Shown: piece after piece, positions 1 through 6,946 of the stretch | Layout: each line of letters begins with the position of its first letter | How positions within the stretch are numbered: position 1 is the stretch's first letter | NCBI GenBank assembly: GCA_039920305.1 | Contig: JBDSEA010000063.1 | Coordinates: 1-12,680 of the forward strand | Length of the DNA stretch: 12,680 bases | DNA from: DASRAJ01 sp039920305 | GTDB taxonomy: Bacteria; Bacteroidota; Bacteroidia; Chitinophagales; UBA10324 | Direction: 5' to 3' | Translations under genes and position numbers: made by a program | The notes under the pieces: generated by a model | What the model saw: only the letters and a program-made list of their open reading frames with translations | What the model was told of the DNA's origin: nothing | Database searches by the model: none

Positions 1-332
1 TGTGACCAATATTTGAAAGTGTTTGCAAGAAACATGAAAATAGTAATGATGATGCACACAAATGCAAGCGCTCCTGCCTTACCCCTCGATTGTAAGATCG
101 TATTGAATAAATGATTGAAAAGATCAATGAAGTATTGCACGGAGAAGTGAAATACCGGAGCGGTAGATGAAGCCGGAGGAGGAATGGTTCCGAACAATAT
201 GTTCAGCAGCGGAATAAGCAGGGAAAAGTTCACTGCCCCGAACAGTACACTGAGCAGCGCAATAAAAATGTATTCCGGGATAAATGCAGAATAGGGTTTT
301 GAAAAAGAAAGTAAGCGAAAATAGGTTTTCAT
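1..332 (-). CDS. ABC exporter (MsbA-like), N-terminal transmembrane part, truncated by window edge
   Basis: An open frame starts with ATG at 330-332 on the minus strand and runs off the left edge after 110 codons with no stop. The protein opens MKTYFRLLSFSKPYSAFIPE, which resembles the start of fused membrane/ATPase exporters of the MsbA/lipid-exporter type in Bacteroidota. A hydrophobic stretch at about residues 19-49 looks like TM1. A less hydrophobic loop rich in Pro and Ser follows at about 50-65, and a second hydrophobic segment lies at about 90-106 (TM2), a usual layout for the type-1 exporter membrane domain. The ATPase domain (Walker A, signature motif, Walker B) would lie outside the window, so the substrate is unknown. 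It is transcribed away from rbfA, and the two starts are 196 bases apart. The assignment rests on general similarity of the N-terminus and on hydrophobicity. Confidence 0.72.
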   Translation of the reverse strand, partial: MKTYFRLLSFSKPYSAFIPEYIFIALLSVLFGAVNFSLLIPLLNILFGTIPPPASSTAPVFHFSVQYFIDLFNHLFNTILQSRGKAGALAFVCIIITIFMFLANTFKYWS

Positions 333-466
333 TCAGCACTCTTCAATGAAGTACTTGAGGACAAAGATGTCCATTTAATAATCCAGTTAAAAAAACCTGC
401 TTCATCCACAGCAAGCCGTATAACTTGGTTATCAGCATAATGCAGGACGTAAAAAATGAAATTTTA

Positions 467-499
467 TTTGACGTGGTGAAGAACGAAGTTTTACTTTCG
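467..499 (+). promoter_or_regulatory. Candidate Bacteroidota-type promoter for rbfA
   Basis: TTTG at 467-470 and TACTTTCG at 492-499 are separated by 21 bases. This resembles the Bacteroidota sigma-ABfr pattern TTTG / TAnnTTTG; the second element matches 7 of 8 positions. Transcription would begin near 505, giving a short leader before the rbfA ATG at 529. A perfect 7-base inverted repeat (GAACGAA at 481-487, TTCGTTC at 496-502) overlaps the -7 element and could be an operator. The promoter is inferred from spacing and motif match only. Confidence 0.4.
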
Positions 500-528
500 T
501 TCGTTTCATAGCAACTAAAATATACGGT

Positions 529-876
529 ATGGAAAAAGTAAAGCAGAAAAAGATAGCAAGCCTGATTCAGCAGGCGCTCAGTGAAATTTTTCAAAAAGAA
601 AATCTGAGCATGGTGAAGGGAGGAATGGTAACTATATCAGATGTAGAAGTGTCACCTGATCTCGGCATTGCAAAAGTTTATCTCAGCTTGTTTCAGATAA
701 AGGACCCGAAAATTTTTCTTGATGAGCTTAAAGACCATGCACACGAGCTCCGCCACCAGCTCGGTAATAAAATAAAGAACCAGGTTCGCCGTATTCCGGA
801 ATTGCACTTTTATCTGGATGAAACACTCGATCACGTTTTCAGGCTGGAAGAAATATTCAAGCAGATTAAAAAATGA
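529..876 (+). CDS. rbfA: Ribosome-binding factor A
   Basis: The 115-residue protein matches RbfA in length (usually 110-130) and in layout. It has a basic N-terminal helix (KVKQKKIASLIQQALSEIF), a central strand region (VTISDVEVSPDLGIAKVYLSLF, roughly residues 34-55) and the conserved C-terminal stretch RRIPELHFYLDETLDHVFRLEEIF. This is the single KH-type fold of the family. RbfA binds the 30S subunit near the 5' end of 16S rRNA, supports its late maturation and is needed for growth in the cold; that is family knowledge. No strong Shine-Dalgarno sequence precedes the ATG, as is common in Bacteroidota. The last bases overlap the next start in an ATGA arrangement at 873-876, so the downstream permease is probably translated in a coupled way from the same mRNA. 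Confidence 0.95.
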   Translation: MEKVKQKKIASLIQQALSEIFQKENLSMVKGGMVTISDVEVSPDLGIAKVYLSLFQIKDPKIFLDELKDHAHELRHQLGNKIKNQVRRIPELHFYLDETLDHVFRLEEIFKQIKK

Positions 877-2099
877 ATTTAGCGCTGACTTTTGCAAAGC
901 GGTATTTCGTTTCCAGAAAATCGTCCAATGCAGTCAATATCATCAGCTGGGTTTCTGTCCTGGGCATGCTGGTTGGTTCACTGGGTTTAATACTCGTGCT
1001 TTCAGTATTCAATGGTTTCGAAGGATTGGTGATATCACTTTACAATTCCTTCAATCCGGATATTACCATTACCGCAAAAGCAGGCAAATCATTTATTCCG
1101 GATACCGGAATTCTTAAAACTTTTGATGCCATCGAAGGGGTGGAAGCAGTTTCCAGAGTGATCGAAGAAAATGCACTGCTTACCTATGGTGATAAGCAAT
1201 ATATTGCTACGGTAAAAGGAGTTCAGTCGAATTATGGTGCCGTAACGGGTATAGATTCTTCTATGTGGAACGGAACGTTTGAGCTGCACAGTGAGGAGAA
1301 GCTTTTCGCAGTGATTGGCGCAGGGGTGGAACAATCACTGGGTGTTAATTATGAAGATCCTTTTGGCTTTATCACTGTTTACATACCTAAAAAAGGAAAA
1401 GCCGCGGTGATTAATCCTGAGGATGCATTCAACCGTGATGTGATAAAACCCTCTGGCAGTTTCGCGATACAGTCCGAATTCGACAGCAAGTATATCTTTG
1501 TTCCTATTGAATTTGCACAGCGGCTTACCGGATATAAGGATGAAGTGTCGGCACTCGAAATTGCATTGAAGTCAGGGGTCAATGCGGGTGCGGTTCAGTC
1601 AAAAATCGAAGCACTGCTCGGTGAAAGCTTTACTGTTAGAAACCGCCTTCAGCAGAATGTAACACTTTACAAAGTAATGAAGACCGAAAAGTGGGCAGTC
1701 TATGCCATCCTCACCTTAATCCTGATCATTGCTGCCTTCAACATCATTGGCTCACTTTCCATGCTCGTGATTGAGAAGCAAAAAGATATCTCTGTGCTGC
1801 GCACGATGGGCGCAGGTCAAAGCCTGATCCGTGGAATTTTCCTTTCTGAAGGTTTGCTGCTATCCTTCATTGGTTGCATTACCGGGTTTTTTCTTGCAGT
1901 AATGATCATCATGCTTCAGCAAAAATTTGAATTACTCAAAATGGGTGGTGGGTCGTTTGTAATTGATGCCTATCCTGTAATTATGAAGAAGGAAGATTTC
2001 ATACTTGTGTTCTCTACCGTCATGATTATAGGGCTGATTGCTGCCTGGTTCCCCAGCCACCGCGCAGCGAAATCTCAATTTGAAATTGTAAAAGAATGA
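873..2099 (+). CDS. FtsX/LolC-LolE family ABC transporter permease
   Basis: The 408-residue inner-membrane protein has the LolC/LolE/MacB layout. It has a short cytoplasmic N-terminus (LALTFAKRYFVSRK) and a first membrane helix at about residues 24-46. A periplasmic domain of about 225 residues follows, then three C-terminal helices at about 274-298, 322-349 and 376-395. The segment EKQKDISVLRTMGAG (about 301-315) is the coupling region typical of FtsX-like permeases, which contacts the ATPase. In the known Lol system such permeases work with the ATPase LolD to release lipoproteins from the inner membrane for transport to the outer membrane. No LolD-like gene lies in this window, so the ATPase must be encoded elsewhere. 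The start overlaps the rbfA stop, which supports co-transcription. Lipoprotein release is the likely role, but another FtsX-family substrate cannot be excluded. Confidence 0.88.
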   Translation: MNLALTFAKRYFVSRKSSNAVNIISWVSVLGMLVGSLGLILVLSVFNGFEGLVISLYNSFNPDITITAKAGKSFIPDTGILKTFDAIEGVEAVSRVIEENALLTYGDKQYIATVKGVQSNYGAVTGIDSSMWNGTFELHSEEKLFAVIGAGVEQSLGVNYEDPFGFITVYIPKKGKAAVINPEDAFNRDVIKPSGSFAIQSEFDSKYIFVPIEFAQRLTGYKDEVSALEIALKSGVNAGAVQSKIEALLGESFTVRNRLQQNVTLYKVMKTEKWAVYAILTLILIIAAFNIIGSLSMLVIEKQKDISVLRTMGAGQSLIRGIFLSEGLLLSFIGCITGFFLAVMIIMLQQKFELLKMGGGSFVIDAYPVIMKKEDFILVFSTVMIIGLIAAWFPSHRAAKSQFEIVKE

Positions 2100-2172
2100 G
2101 GTTTATATTCTGAAACTGAGTTTGAATTGTATTGGACCATACGGGAATTGTAAATACCGTCTTACCGGTTTC

Positions 2173-2197
2173 AAGGTGATCAGATTTAATTCACCTT
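2173..2197 (+). promoter_or_regulatory. Small hairpin between the permease gene and hpt
   Basis: AAGGTGA (2173-2179) and TCACCTT (2191-2197) form a perfect 7-base stem with an 11-base loop, followed by only TTC. It lies 74 bases after the permease stop and 33 bases before the preferred hpt start. It could be a weak terminator or part of the hpt leader. The loop is long, the T run is minimal and no promoter motif was recognised nearby, so confidence is low. Confidence 0.22.
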
Positions 2198-2230
2198 TTC
2201 AATTCAGCCGTGCAAGGTTATTTTCGCGCA

Positions 2231-2764
2231 ATGGATGTTGTTCGCGTAAACGATCTTGATTTCCGGCCCTTTATTTCCCACTCGATGATTCAGCAGCGCA
2301 TCAGTGAGATCGCAATGCAAATGAACCATGACTTAATAGATGCACAGCCACTCTTTCTCGGCATCCTTAACGGCTCATTCATGTTTGCTGCCGACTTAAT
2401 GAAGGAAGTAAGCATAAAAAGTGAGATCACCTTTGTAAAGCTTGCATCATATGAGGGTCTGGAATCTAGCGGTGATGTAATCACCCGTATAGGATTGGAA
2501 AAGTCAGTAAAGGGAAGAACGGTGGTGATCGTTGAGGATATTATTGATACGGGGAAAACCATGTTTGAAGTGCTGCGGGTGCTGAAAAAGGAAAAAGCCG
2601 GTCGTATCATTATTGCAGCCTTGCTACTTAAGCCGGATGCACTGCAGCATAAAATTGAGGTGGATTATATTGGATTCAAGGTGCCGAATGATTTTCTTGT
2701 AGGATATGGTTTGGATTATGATGGCCTCGGAAGAAACCTGAAAGATATTTATGTGAAGGTGTAA
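2231..2764 (+). CDS. hpt: Hypoxanthine phosphoribosyltransferase
   Basis: This purine-salvage enzyme transfers phosphoribose from PRPP to hypoxanthine (often guanine too), giving IMP or GMP in the cytoplasm. Counting from the upstream ATG at 2210, the diagnostic pieces are LNGSFMF at about 53-59 (the pyrophosphate loop), KLASYEG (flexible active-site loop) and VEDIIDTGKT at 108-117, the PRPP-binding motif of type I phosphoribosyltransferases. KPDAL and the C-terminal FKVPNDFLVGYGLDYD, the purine-binding region, follow. I prefer the ATG at 2231 (177 residues) because homologues begin close to MDVVRVNDLDFRPFIS and a weak AAGG lies at 2214-2217. The frame also has an ATG seven codons earlier, at 2210. 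It lies 113 bases before adk in the same direction; hpt, adk and obgE are often neighbours in Bacteroidota. Confidence 0.93.
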   Translation: MDVVRVNDLDFRPFISHSMIQQRISEIAMQMNHDLIDAQPLFLGILNGSFMFAADLMKEVSIKSEITFVKLASYEGLESSGDVITRIGLEKSVKGRTVVIVEDIIDTGKTMFEVLRVLKKEKAGRIIIAALLLKPDALQHKIEVDYIGFKVPNDFLVGYGLDYDGLGRNLKDIYVKV

Positions 2765-2836
2765 GCGTAATAAATTGAAGGGAAAACTGAAGATCAGGAA
2801 TGCTGCACTTTGAGTAATCTATCATTAATCGCTCAT

Positions 2837-2861
2837 CCTGCTTCTTAATATGGGAAGCAGG
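2837..2861 (+). promoter_or_regulatory. Strong hairpin in the adk leader
   Basis: CCTGCTTC (2837-2844) and GAAGCAGG (2854-2861) form a perfect 8-base stem. Two extra G-T pairs can close the loop to five bases (AATAT). The stem ends 16 bases before the adk ATG at 2878 and is not followed by a T run, so it does not look like an ordinary intrinsic terminator. It may affect adk translation or stabilise an mRNA end. The structure is seen in the sequence; the role is inferred. Confidence 0.4.
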
Positions 2862-2877
2862 CAGGCATTTATCTCAC

Positions 2878-3465
2878 ATGATAAACATCATACTCTTTGG
2901 TCCGCCCGGCAGTGGCAAGGGAACTCAGGCGGTTTTGCTGAGCGACAGGTATAAGTTGTTTCACATCTCAACCGGTGACGTTTTTCGACGCGAGATAAAA
3001 AATAAAAGCGCGCTGGGATTGGAGGCAACCGCATATCTCGATACAGGTAAGCTTGTTCCTGATGAGGTAACATTTAAAATGCTGATCGCTGAAATTGACA
3101 ATAACCCAGGTAAATGCAATCACGGAATTCTGTTTGACGGATACCCGCGAACTATTCCCCAGGCTCAGATTATGGATAAGGAATTTGAAGAAAGGCAAGC
3201 GCCGGTTACAGCAGTGTTGTCATTAGCTGTGAACGATGATGAAGTGATCAAAAGAATTCTGCTTCGTGCCCAAACTTCCGGCAGAAGCGACGATGGCGAT
3301 GAGAAGATCGTGCGCCACCGCCTTCAGGTATATAAAGATCAAACCCTGCCGCTTGCAGCTTACTATCGTGGTCAGCATAAGTATGTTGAACTGAAAGGTG
3401 AAGGAACGGTTGAAGAAATTTTTGAGCGCTTATGCAATGAAATTGACAGGTACATAAAAAAATAG
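2878..3465 (+). CDS. adk: Adenylate kinase, short-LID form
   Basis: The enzyme interconverts ATP + AMP and 2 ADP and so balances the adenylate pool in the cytoplasm. The 195-residue protein has the P-loop GPPGSGKGT at 8-16, the AMP-binding segment ISTGDVFR at 30-37, and FDGYPRT at 86-92 with the conserved Asp87 and Arg91. The LID region is short (RAQTSGRSDD, about 130-139), and Arg136 and the downstream RHRLQVY (146-152) fit the conserved catalytic arginines. There is no room for the longer zinc-type LID with four cysteines, so this is the short form of about 190 residues that is common in Bacteroidota. The ATG follows a leader that contains a strong 8-base hairpin. obgE follows after a 100-base gap on the same strand. 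Confidence 0.96.
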   Translation: MINIILFGPPGSGKGTQAVLLSDRYKLFHISTGDVFRREIKNKSALGLEATAYLDTGKLVPDEVTFKMLIAEIDNNPGKCNHGILFDGYPRTIPQAQIMDKEFEERQAPVTAVLSLAVNDDEVIKRILLRAQTSGRSDDGDEKIVRHRLQVYKDQTLPLAAYYRGQHKYVELKGEGTVEEIFERLCNEIDRYIKK

Positions 3466-3489
3466 TTTCAGTGTTAACCAAAGCATCTT

Positions 3490-3541
3490 CATTTTCTAAT
3501 TTCTAAATCTCTCTTCTCCCACTTCCATTTTCTGATTTCTA
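3490..3541 (+). repeat. Two direct copies of a pyrimidine-rich 16-mer before obgE
   Basis: CATTTTCTAATTTCTA (3490-3505) and CATTTTCTGATTTCTA (3526-3541) differ at one base and are 36 bases apart. A further ATTTTCTTTTTA begins at 3541. The adk-obgE gap is therefore mostly C and T on the plus strand over about 75 bases. It may be a leader element, a site for a regulator, or low-complexity drift. The repeat is seen directly; no function is known. Confidence 0.55.
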
Positions 3542-3565
3542 TTTTCTTTTTACCACCCTTGACCA

Positions 3566-4558
3566 ATGGCTGAATCCAGCTTTGTTGATTATGTAAAACT
3601 CTTCTGCCGCAGCGGCAATGGCGGGAATGGTGTGGTACATTTTCACCGCGACAAATTTACCGCGCATGGAGGCCCCGACGGCGGGGATGGCGGAAGGGGA
3701 GGTCATGTGATCGTGCAGGGTAATAAGCAGCTATGGACGCTCCTCCATCTCAAGTACCGCAAGCATATTCATGGTAAAAACGGGGAGCATGGCAGTGCAG
3801 GAAACTGCACAGGATCAAGCGGACATGATATCATTCTTGAAGTGCCCCTGGGTACCATAGCAAAAGATGCGGAGACCAGCGAAGCATTGTTTGAAATTAC
3901 GGATGATGGCCAGAAGCAAATACTTTGCAAAGGCGGAAGGGGCGGCCTGGGTAACTCAAATTTTGCCACTGCTACCAACCAGGTACCGATGCACTCCCAG
4001 GATGGTGAGCATGGCGAGGAGGGATGGAAGATTCTAGAGCTGAAACTGCTTGCCGATGTAGGGTTGGTAGGTTTCCCGAACGCAGGAAAATCAACCCTGC
4101 TCTCAGTAGTCAGCGCCGCAAGACCGGAGATTGCATCCTATGCATTCACTACGCTCGTCCCCAACCTCGGTATCGTTTCTTACCGGGATAACCGCTCGTT
4201 CGTGATGGCGGATTTGCCGGGTATTATTGAAGGAGCCCATCTCGGAAAGGGTTTAGGTCACCGCTTCCTGCGGCATATTGAGCGCAACTCCATGCTGCTG
4301 TTCATGATCCCTTCTGAAAGCAGTGACATCAAAAAAGAGTATGAGGTGCTTATTCATGAACTGAAGGAATATAATCCGGAGCTGCTCCACAAGCCGCGGC
4401 TGCTTGCCATCACCAAGAGTGACCTGATTGATGCAGAGCTTGAAAAGCTTTTGAAAAAAGAATTGCCCGCAGATCTTCCCCAACTTTTTATTTCAGCAGC
4501 CACCGGAAAGAATATACTGAAGCTGAAAGATGAAATATGGAAGATGCTGAATGAATAG
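3566..4558 (+). CDS. obgE: GTPase Obg/CgtA
   Basis: This is an essential GTPase that binds the 50S ribosomal subunit and links ribosome assembly to growth and stress (family knowledge). The N-terminal half (about 1-160) is the glycine-rich OBG fold, with RSGNGGNGVVHFHRDKF near 15-31 and GGPDGGDGGRGGHV near 35-48. The G domain follows: G1 GFPNAGKS at 169-176, a switch I region around TTLVPNLGIV, G3 DLPG at 216-219 followed by IIEGAHLGKGLGHRFLRHIE, G4 TKSD at 283-286 and G5 SAATGK at 310-315. The protein ends soon after the G domain at 330 residues, so it lacks the C-terminal OCT extension found in some Gram-positive homologues. The usual G4 Asn is replaced by Thr (TKSD), which is common in Obg proteins. 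It is the last gene of the plus-strand block; a short hairpin follows the stop directly. Confidence 0.96.
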   Translation: MAESSFVDYVKLFCRSGNGGNGVVHFHRDKFTAHGGPDGGDGGRGGHVIVQGNKQLWTLLHLKYRKHIHGKNGEHGSAGNCTGSSGHDIILEVPLGTIAKDAETSEALFEITDDGQKQILCKGGRGGLGNSNFATATNQVPMHSQDGEHGEEGWKILELKLLADVGLVGFPNAGKSTLLSVVSAARPEIASYAFTTLVPNLGIVSYRDNRSFVMADLPGIIEGAHLGKGLGHRFLRHIERNSMLLFMIPSESSDIKKEYEVLIHELKEYNPELLHKPRLLAITKSDLIDAELEKLLKKELPADLPQLFISAATGKNILKLKDEIWKMLNE

Positions 4559-4576
4559 GCAGATACGATCTGCTTT
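4559..4576 (+). terminator. Possible weak terminator after obgE
   Basis: Directly after the obgE stop, GCAGAT (4559-4564), a three-base loop ACG, and ATCTGC (4568-4573) make a perfect 6-base hairpin followed by TTTG. The position, in a convergent gap between obgE and the catalase gene, suits a terminator. The T run is very short, so it may work poorly or act only to protect the mRNA end. Confidence 0.33.
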
Positions 4577-4732
4577 GTAGGCAAAGAACAAGACTTCACA
4601 TTACAACATTGCAACCATTGAATAAGCTGCCCGGCTTACTGAAGTACCATCCGCAGAAAATTTTTGGCATTCACCGGGTGAGCCTCCATTACTCAAATGT
4701 TGATTATCCCTGCCCAAATCTTTGAATCATGC

Positions 4733-6913
4733 CTATGCAGGAATTTTCCTTGACTTTTCCCGGTCCCAGAAACGATGCATCGCAATGGCCTGAATAAATT
4801 GCTTTGATAGTTTTTTAACGTCTTTGCTAATAACTATTCCCTCCATCATCACCGTTTCATCACTGGCATCATCCGGTAATTTTCTTCCAAAGTAAGTAGA
4901 CTGTAATACCTGGATAGCGCCGGCATCCGCTGCAATCGCCTTACAGTGTTTGAATGCTTCATTTAAGAAATGCACAGCATCGGGTTCTGCTGCAAGTGTT
5001 GCACTGCTGTTGGTACCTCCGGGCAAATACACTGCATCATACAGCACTGATGCCGCGGTCAGGAAGCTTTTATCTGCCGGAATTGTCTTATCGTTTTCAC
5101 CGGTAATAATTCCCAGCTTTGGCGCAATAACTTCTACCAATGCACCTTCAGCAACCAGCGCTTTTTTTACAGCCATCAACGAATTTTCATTTACCCCATC
5201 GGCTGCAAGGATGGCGATCTTCCTCGTCCTGATGGTATTTTTTATCGTTTTCTCCATGCTCAGTGCTCCTGATTTTGCAAGTGATCCTTCCACCATAACC
5301 GGCTCGAATTTTTTGGGATCACCATCAGCAGGAATGCTTTTGTTTATGGGCTTCTCCGGATTTTTTGGAACATGAAGTCCGAGAGCATAAGCTACCTGAT
5401 TCGCCAGACCCTTATCAATCATGGAAAGTATGCCAAGCATTCTCACACGGATCGCTTCGGTTTCCACTTTACCAAGCTCAAACTTCAGGGCATCAGCAAG
5501 ATGATTTTTTTCAGCATCTGACTGGCTGTTATAAAATAAAGTTGCCTGGCTGAAATGATCAAAAAAGCTGCGGCTTCGCTCTCTTATTTTCTGTGCATCA
5601 ATCCTTTCTGGAAAGGAAGTAAAACCACCATCCGATACACTGGTCTGGAAGGGACAGCCTCCTCCTAAAGAATTCGGATGATAGCTTACCTTTCCTGTAT
5701 TAATGGTTTGTCGCATGTGCCCGTCCCGTTGATTGTTATGTACAGGAACAATAGAACGGTTAATCGGAATCTCATGAAAGTTGGGGCCGCCTAAACGGAT
5801 AAGCTGTGTATCAGTATATGAAAACAAGCGCCCCTGTAATAGCGGGTCATTGGTAAAATCAATTCCCGGAACCACATGGCCAACATGAAATGCTACCTGT
5901 TCAGTTTCAGCAAAAAAATTGTCAGGATTACGGTTGAGCGTGAGCTTACCGATACGCTGAACAGGGACGAGCTCTTCAGGAATTAATTTAGTCGGGTCTA
6001 ACAGATCAAACTCAAATTTATGCTCATCCTTTTCCGGAACGATCTGCACACCGAATTCCCATTCGGGGAAATCTCCGTTTTCTATTGCTTCAAATAGATC
6101 GCGTCGGTGAAAGTCAGAATCCTTGCCTGAAATATTTTGCGCTTCATCCCATGCTACAGAGTGCACACCCAATAATGGCTTCCAGTGAAATTTTACAAAA
6201 TTGGATTCTCCCTTATCATTGATTAAGCGGAAAGTATGAACGCCAAAGCCTTCCATCATTCTAAAGCTCCTGGGAAGGGCACGATCGCTCATCACCCACA
6301 TGACCATGTGTGCTGACTCCGGCATGAGTGAAATAAAATCCCAGAAAGTATCGTGTGCTGAGGCTGCCTGTGGTATTTCGTTGTGCGGCTCCGGCTTCAC
6401 TGCATGGATCAGATCCGGAAATTTCACCGCGTCCTGTATAAAGAATACAGGCATGTTGTTTCCTACAAGATCAAAATTTCCTTCCTGCGTATAAAATTTT
6501 ACTGCGAAACCTCTTACATCTCTGGCAAGGTCTGATGACCCGCGTGAACCGGCAACGGTTGAAAATCTTACAAACACCGGAGTTTGAACCGAAGGGTACT
6601 GTAAAAATTTCGCTTTGGTAAGTGAGGCCATCGATTTATACACCTGGAAGAAGCCATGTGCGCCTGCACCACGCGCATGAACTACCCGTTCGGGAATGCG
6701 CTCATGATCAAAGTGTGTAATTTTTTCCCGAAGGATGAAATCCTCTAAAAGAGTTCCACCACGGTTACCTGCCTTTAGTGAATTCTGATCATCATTAATT
6801 TTTAAGCCATGATCGGTGGTGAGAAGCGCACCGGTGTCATTAACGGTATTTATTGCCAGGTCATTTATTTTTTTATCCCCGCCAGCAGATTTTGCACTTT
6901 TCTTCTTTGCCAT
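4733..6913 (-). CDS. katE: Large-subunit catalase, KatE/HPII type
   Basis: A heme enzyme that converts hydrogen peroxide to water and oxygen. At 726 residues it belongs to the large-subunit (clade 2) catalases. The active-site His is His79 (RVVHARG), the distal Asn is Asn152 (LVGNNMPVFF) and the heme-ligand Tyr is Tyr366 (RLFSYTDTQ). His343 lies 23 residues before Tyr366, the same spacing as the covalently linked His392-Tyr415 pair of E. coli HPII, so that cross-link may be present here. The C-terminal part, from about 570, is a flavodoxin/DJ-1-like domain that contains LPGGTNS. Where active PfpI/DJ-1 enzymes carry a nucleophilic Cys it has IAADAGAIQVL, so it is probably structural. The protein ends in KIPA like HPII. 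The N-terminus before the catalytic His is about 49 residues shorter than in HPII. It lies 33 bases behind the DUF892 gene and is probably in the same operon. Confidence 0.96.
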   Translation of the reverse strand: MAKKKSAKSAGGDKKINDLAINTVNDTGALLTTDHGLKINDDQNSLKAGNRGGTLLEDFILREKITHFDHERIPERVVHARGAGAHGFFQVYKSMASLTKAKFLQYPSVQTPVFVRFSTVAGSRGSSDLARDVRGFAVKFYTQEGNFDLVGNNMPVFFIQDAVKFPDLIHAVKPEPHNEIPQAASAHDTFWDFISLMPESAHMVMWVMSDRALPRSFRMMEGFGVHTFRLINDKGESNFVKFHWKPLLGVHSVAWDEAQNISGKDSDFHRRDLFEAIENGDFPEWEFGVQIVPEKDEHKFEFDLLDPTKLIPEELVPVQRIGKLTLNRNPDNFFAETEQVAFHVGHVVPGIDFTNDPLLQGRLFSYTDTQLIRLGGPNFHEIPINRSIVPVHNNQRDGHMRQTINTGKVSYHPNSLGGGCPFQTSVSDGGFTSFPERIDAQKIRERSRSFFDHFSQATLFYNSQSDAEKNHLADALKFELGKVETEAIRVRMLGILSMIDKGLANQVAYALGLHVPKNPEKPINKSIPADGDPKKFEPVMVEGSLAKSGALSMEKTIKNTIRTRKIAILAADGVNENSLMAVKKALVAEGALVEVIAPKLGIITGENDKTIPADKSFLTAASVLYDAVYLPGGTNSSATLAAEPDAVHFLNEAFKHCKAIAADAGAIQVLQSTYFGRKLPDDASDETVMMEGIVISKDVKKLSKQFIQAIAMHRFWDREKSRKIPA

Positions 6914-6946
6914 TGAATATGATATTTTTTGAGTTAAGAATATTAT

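Noticed and set aside
124..339. A 71-codon open frame on the minus strand at the left end
   Set aside because: It is in another frame of the same DNA as the ABC exporter, whose frame gives a far more protein-like hydrophobic sequence.
343..594. An 83-codon open frame on the minus strand across the rbfA upstream region
   Set aside because: It overlaps the rbfA start and the likely promoter, shows no recognisable protein pattern, and lies just ahead of the well-supported ABC exporter start at 332.
4622..4682. Short dyads in the convergent gap (AAGC..GCTT and TCACCGGGTGA) as a catalase terminator
   Set aside because: The stems are 4-5 bases, one has almost no loop, and no T run follows on the minus strand.
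4950..5375. A 141-codon plus-strand open frame inside the catalase gene
   Set aside because: It is antisense to the conserved KatE C-terminal domain and has no recognisable features.
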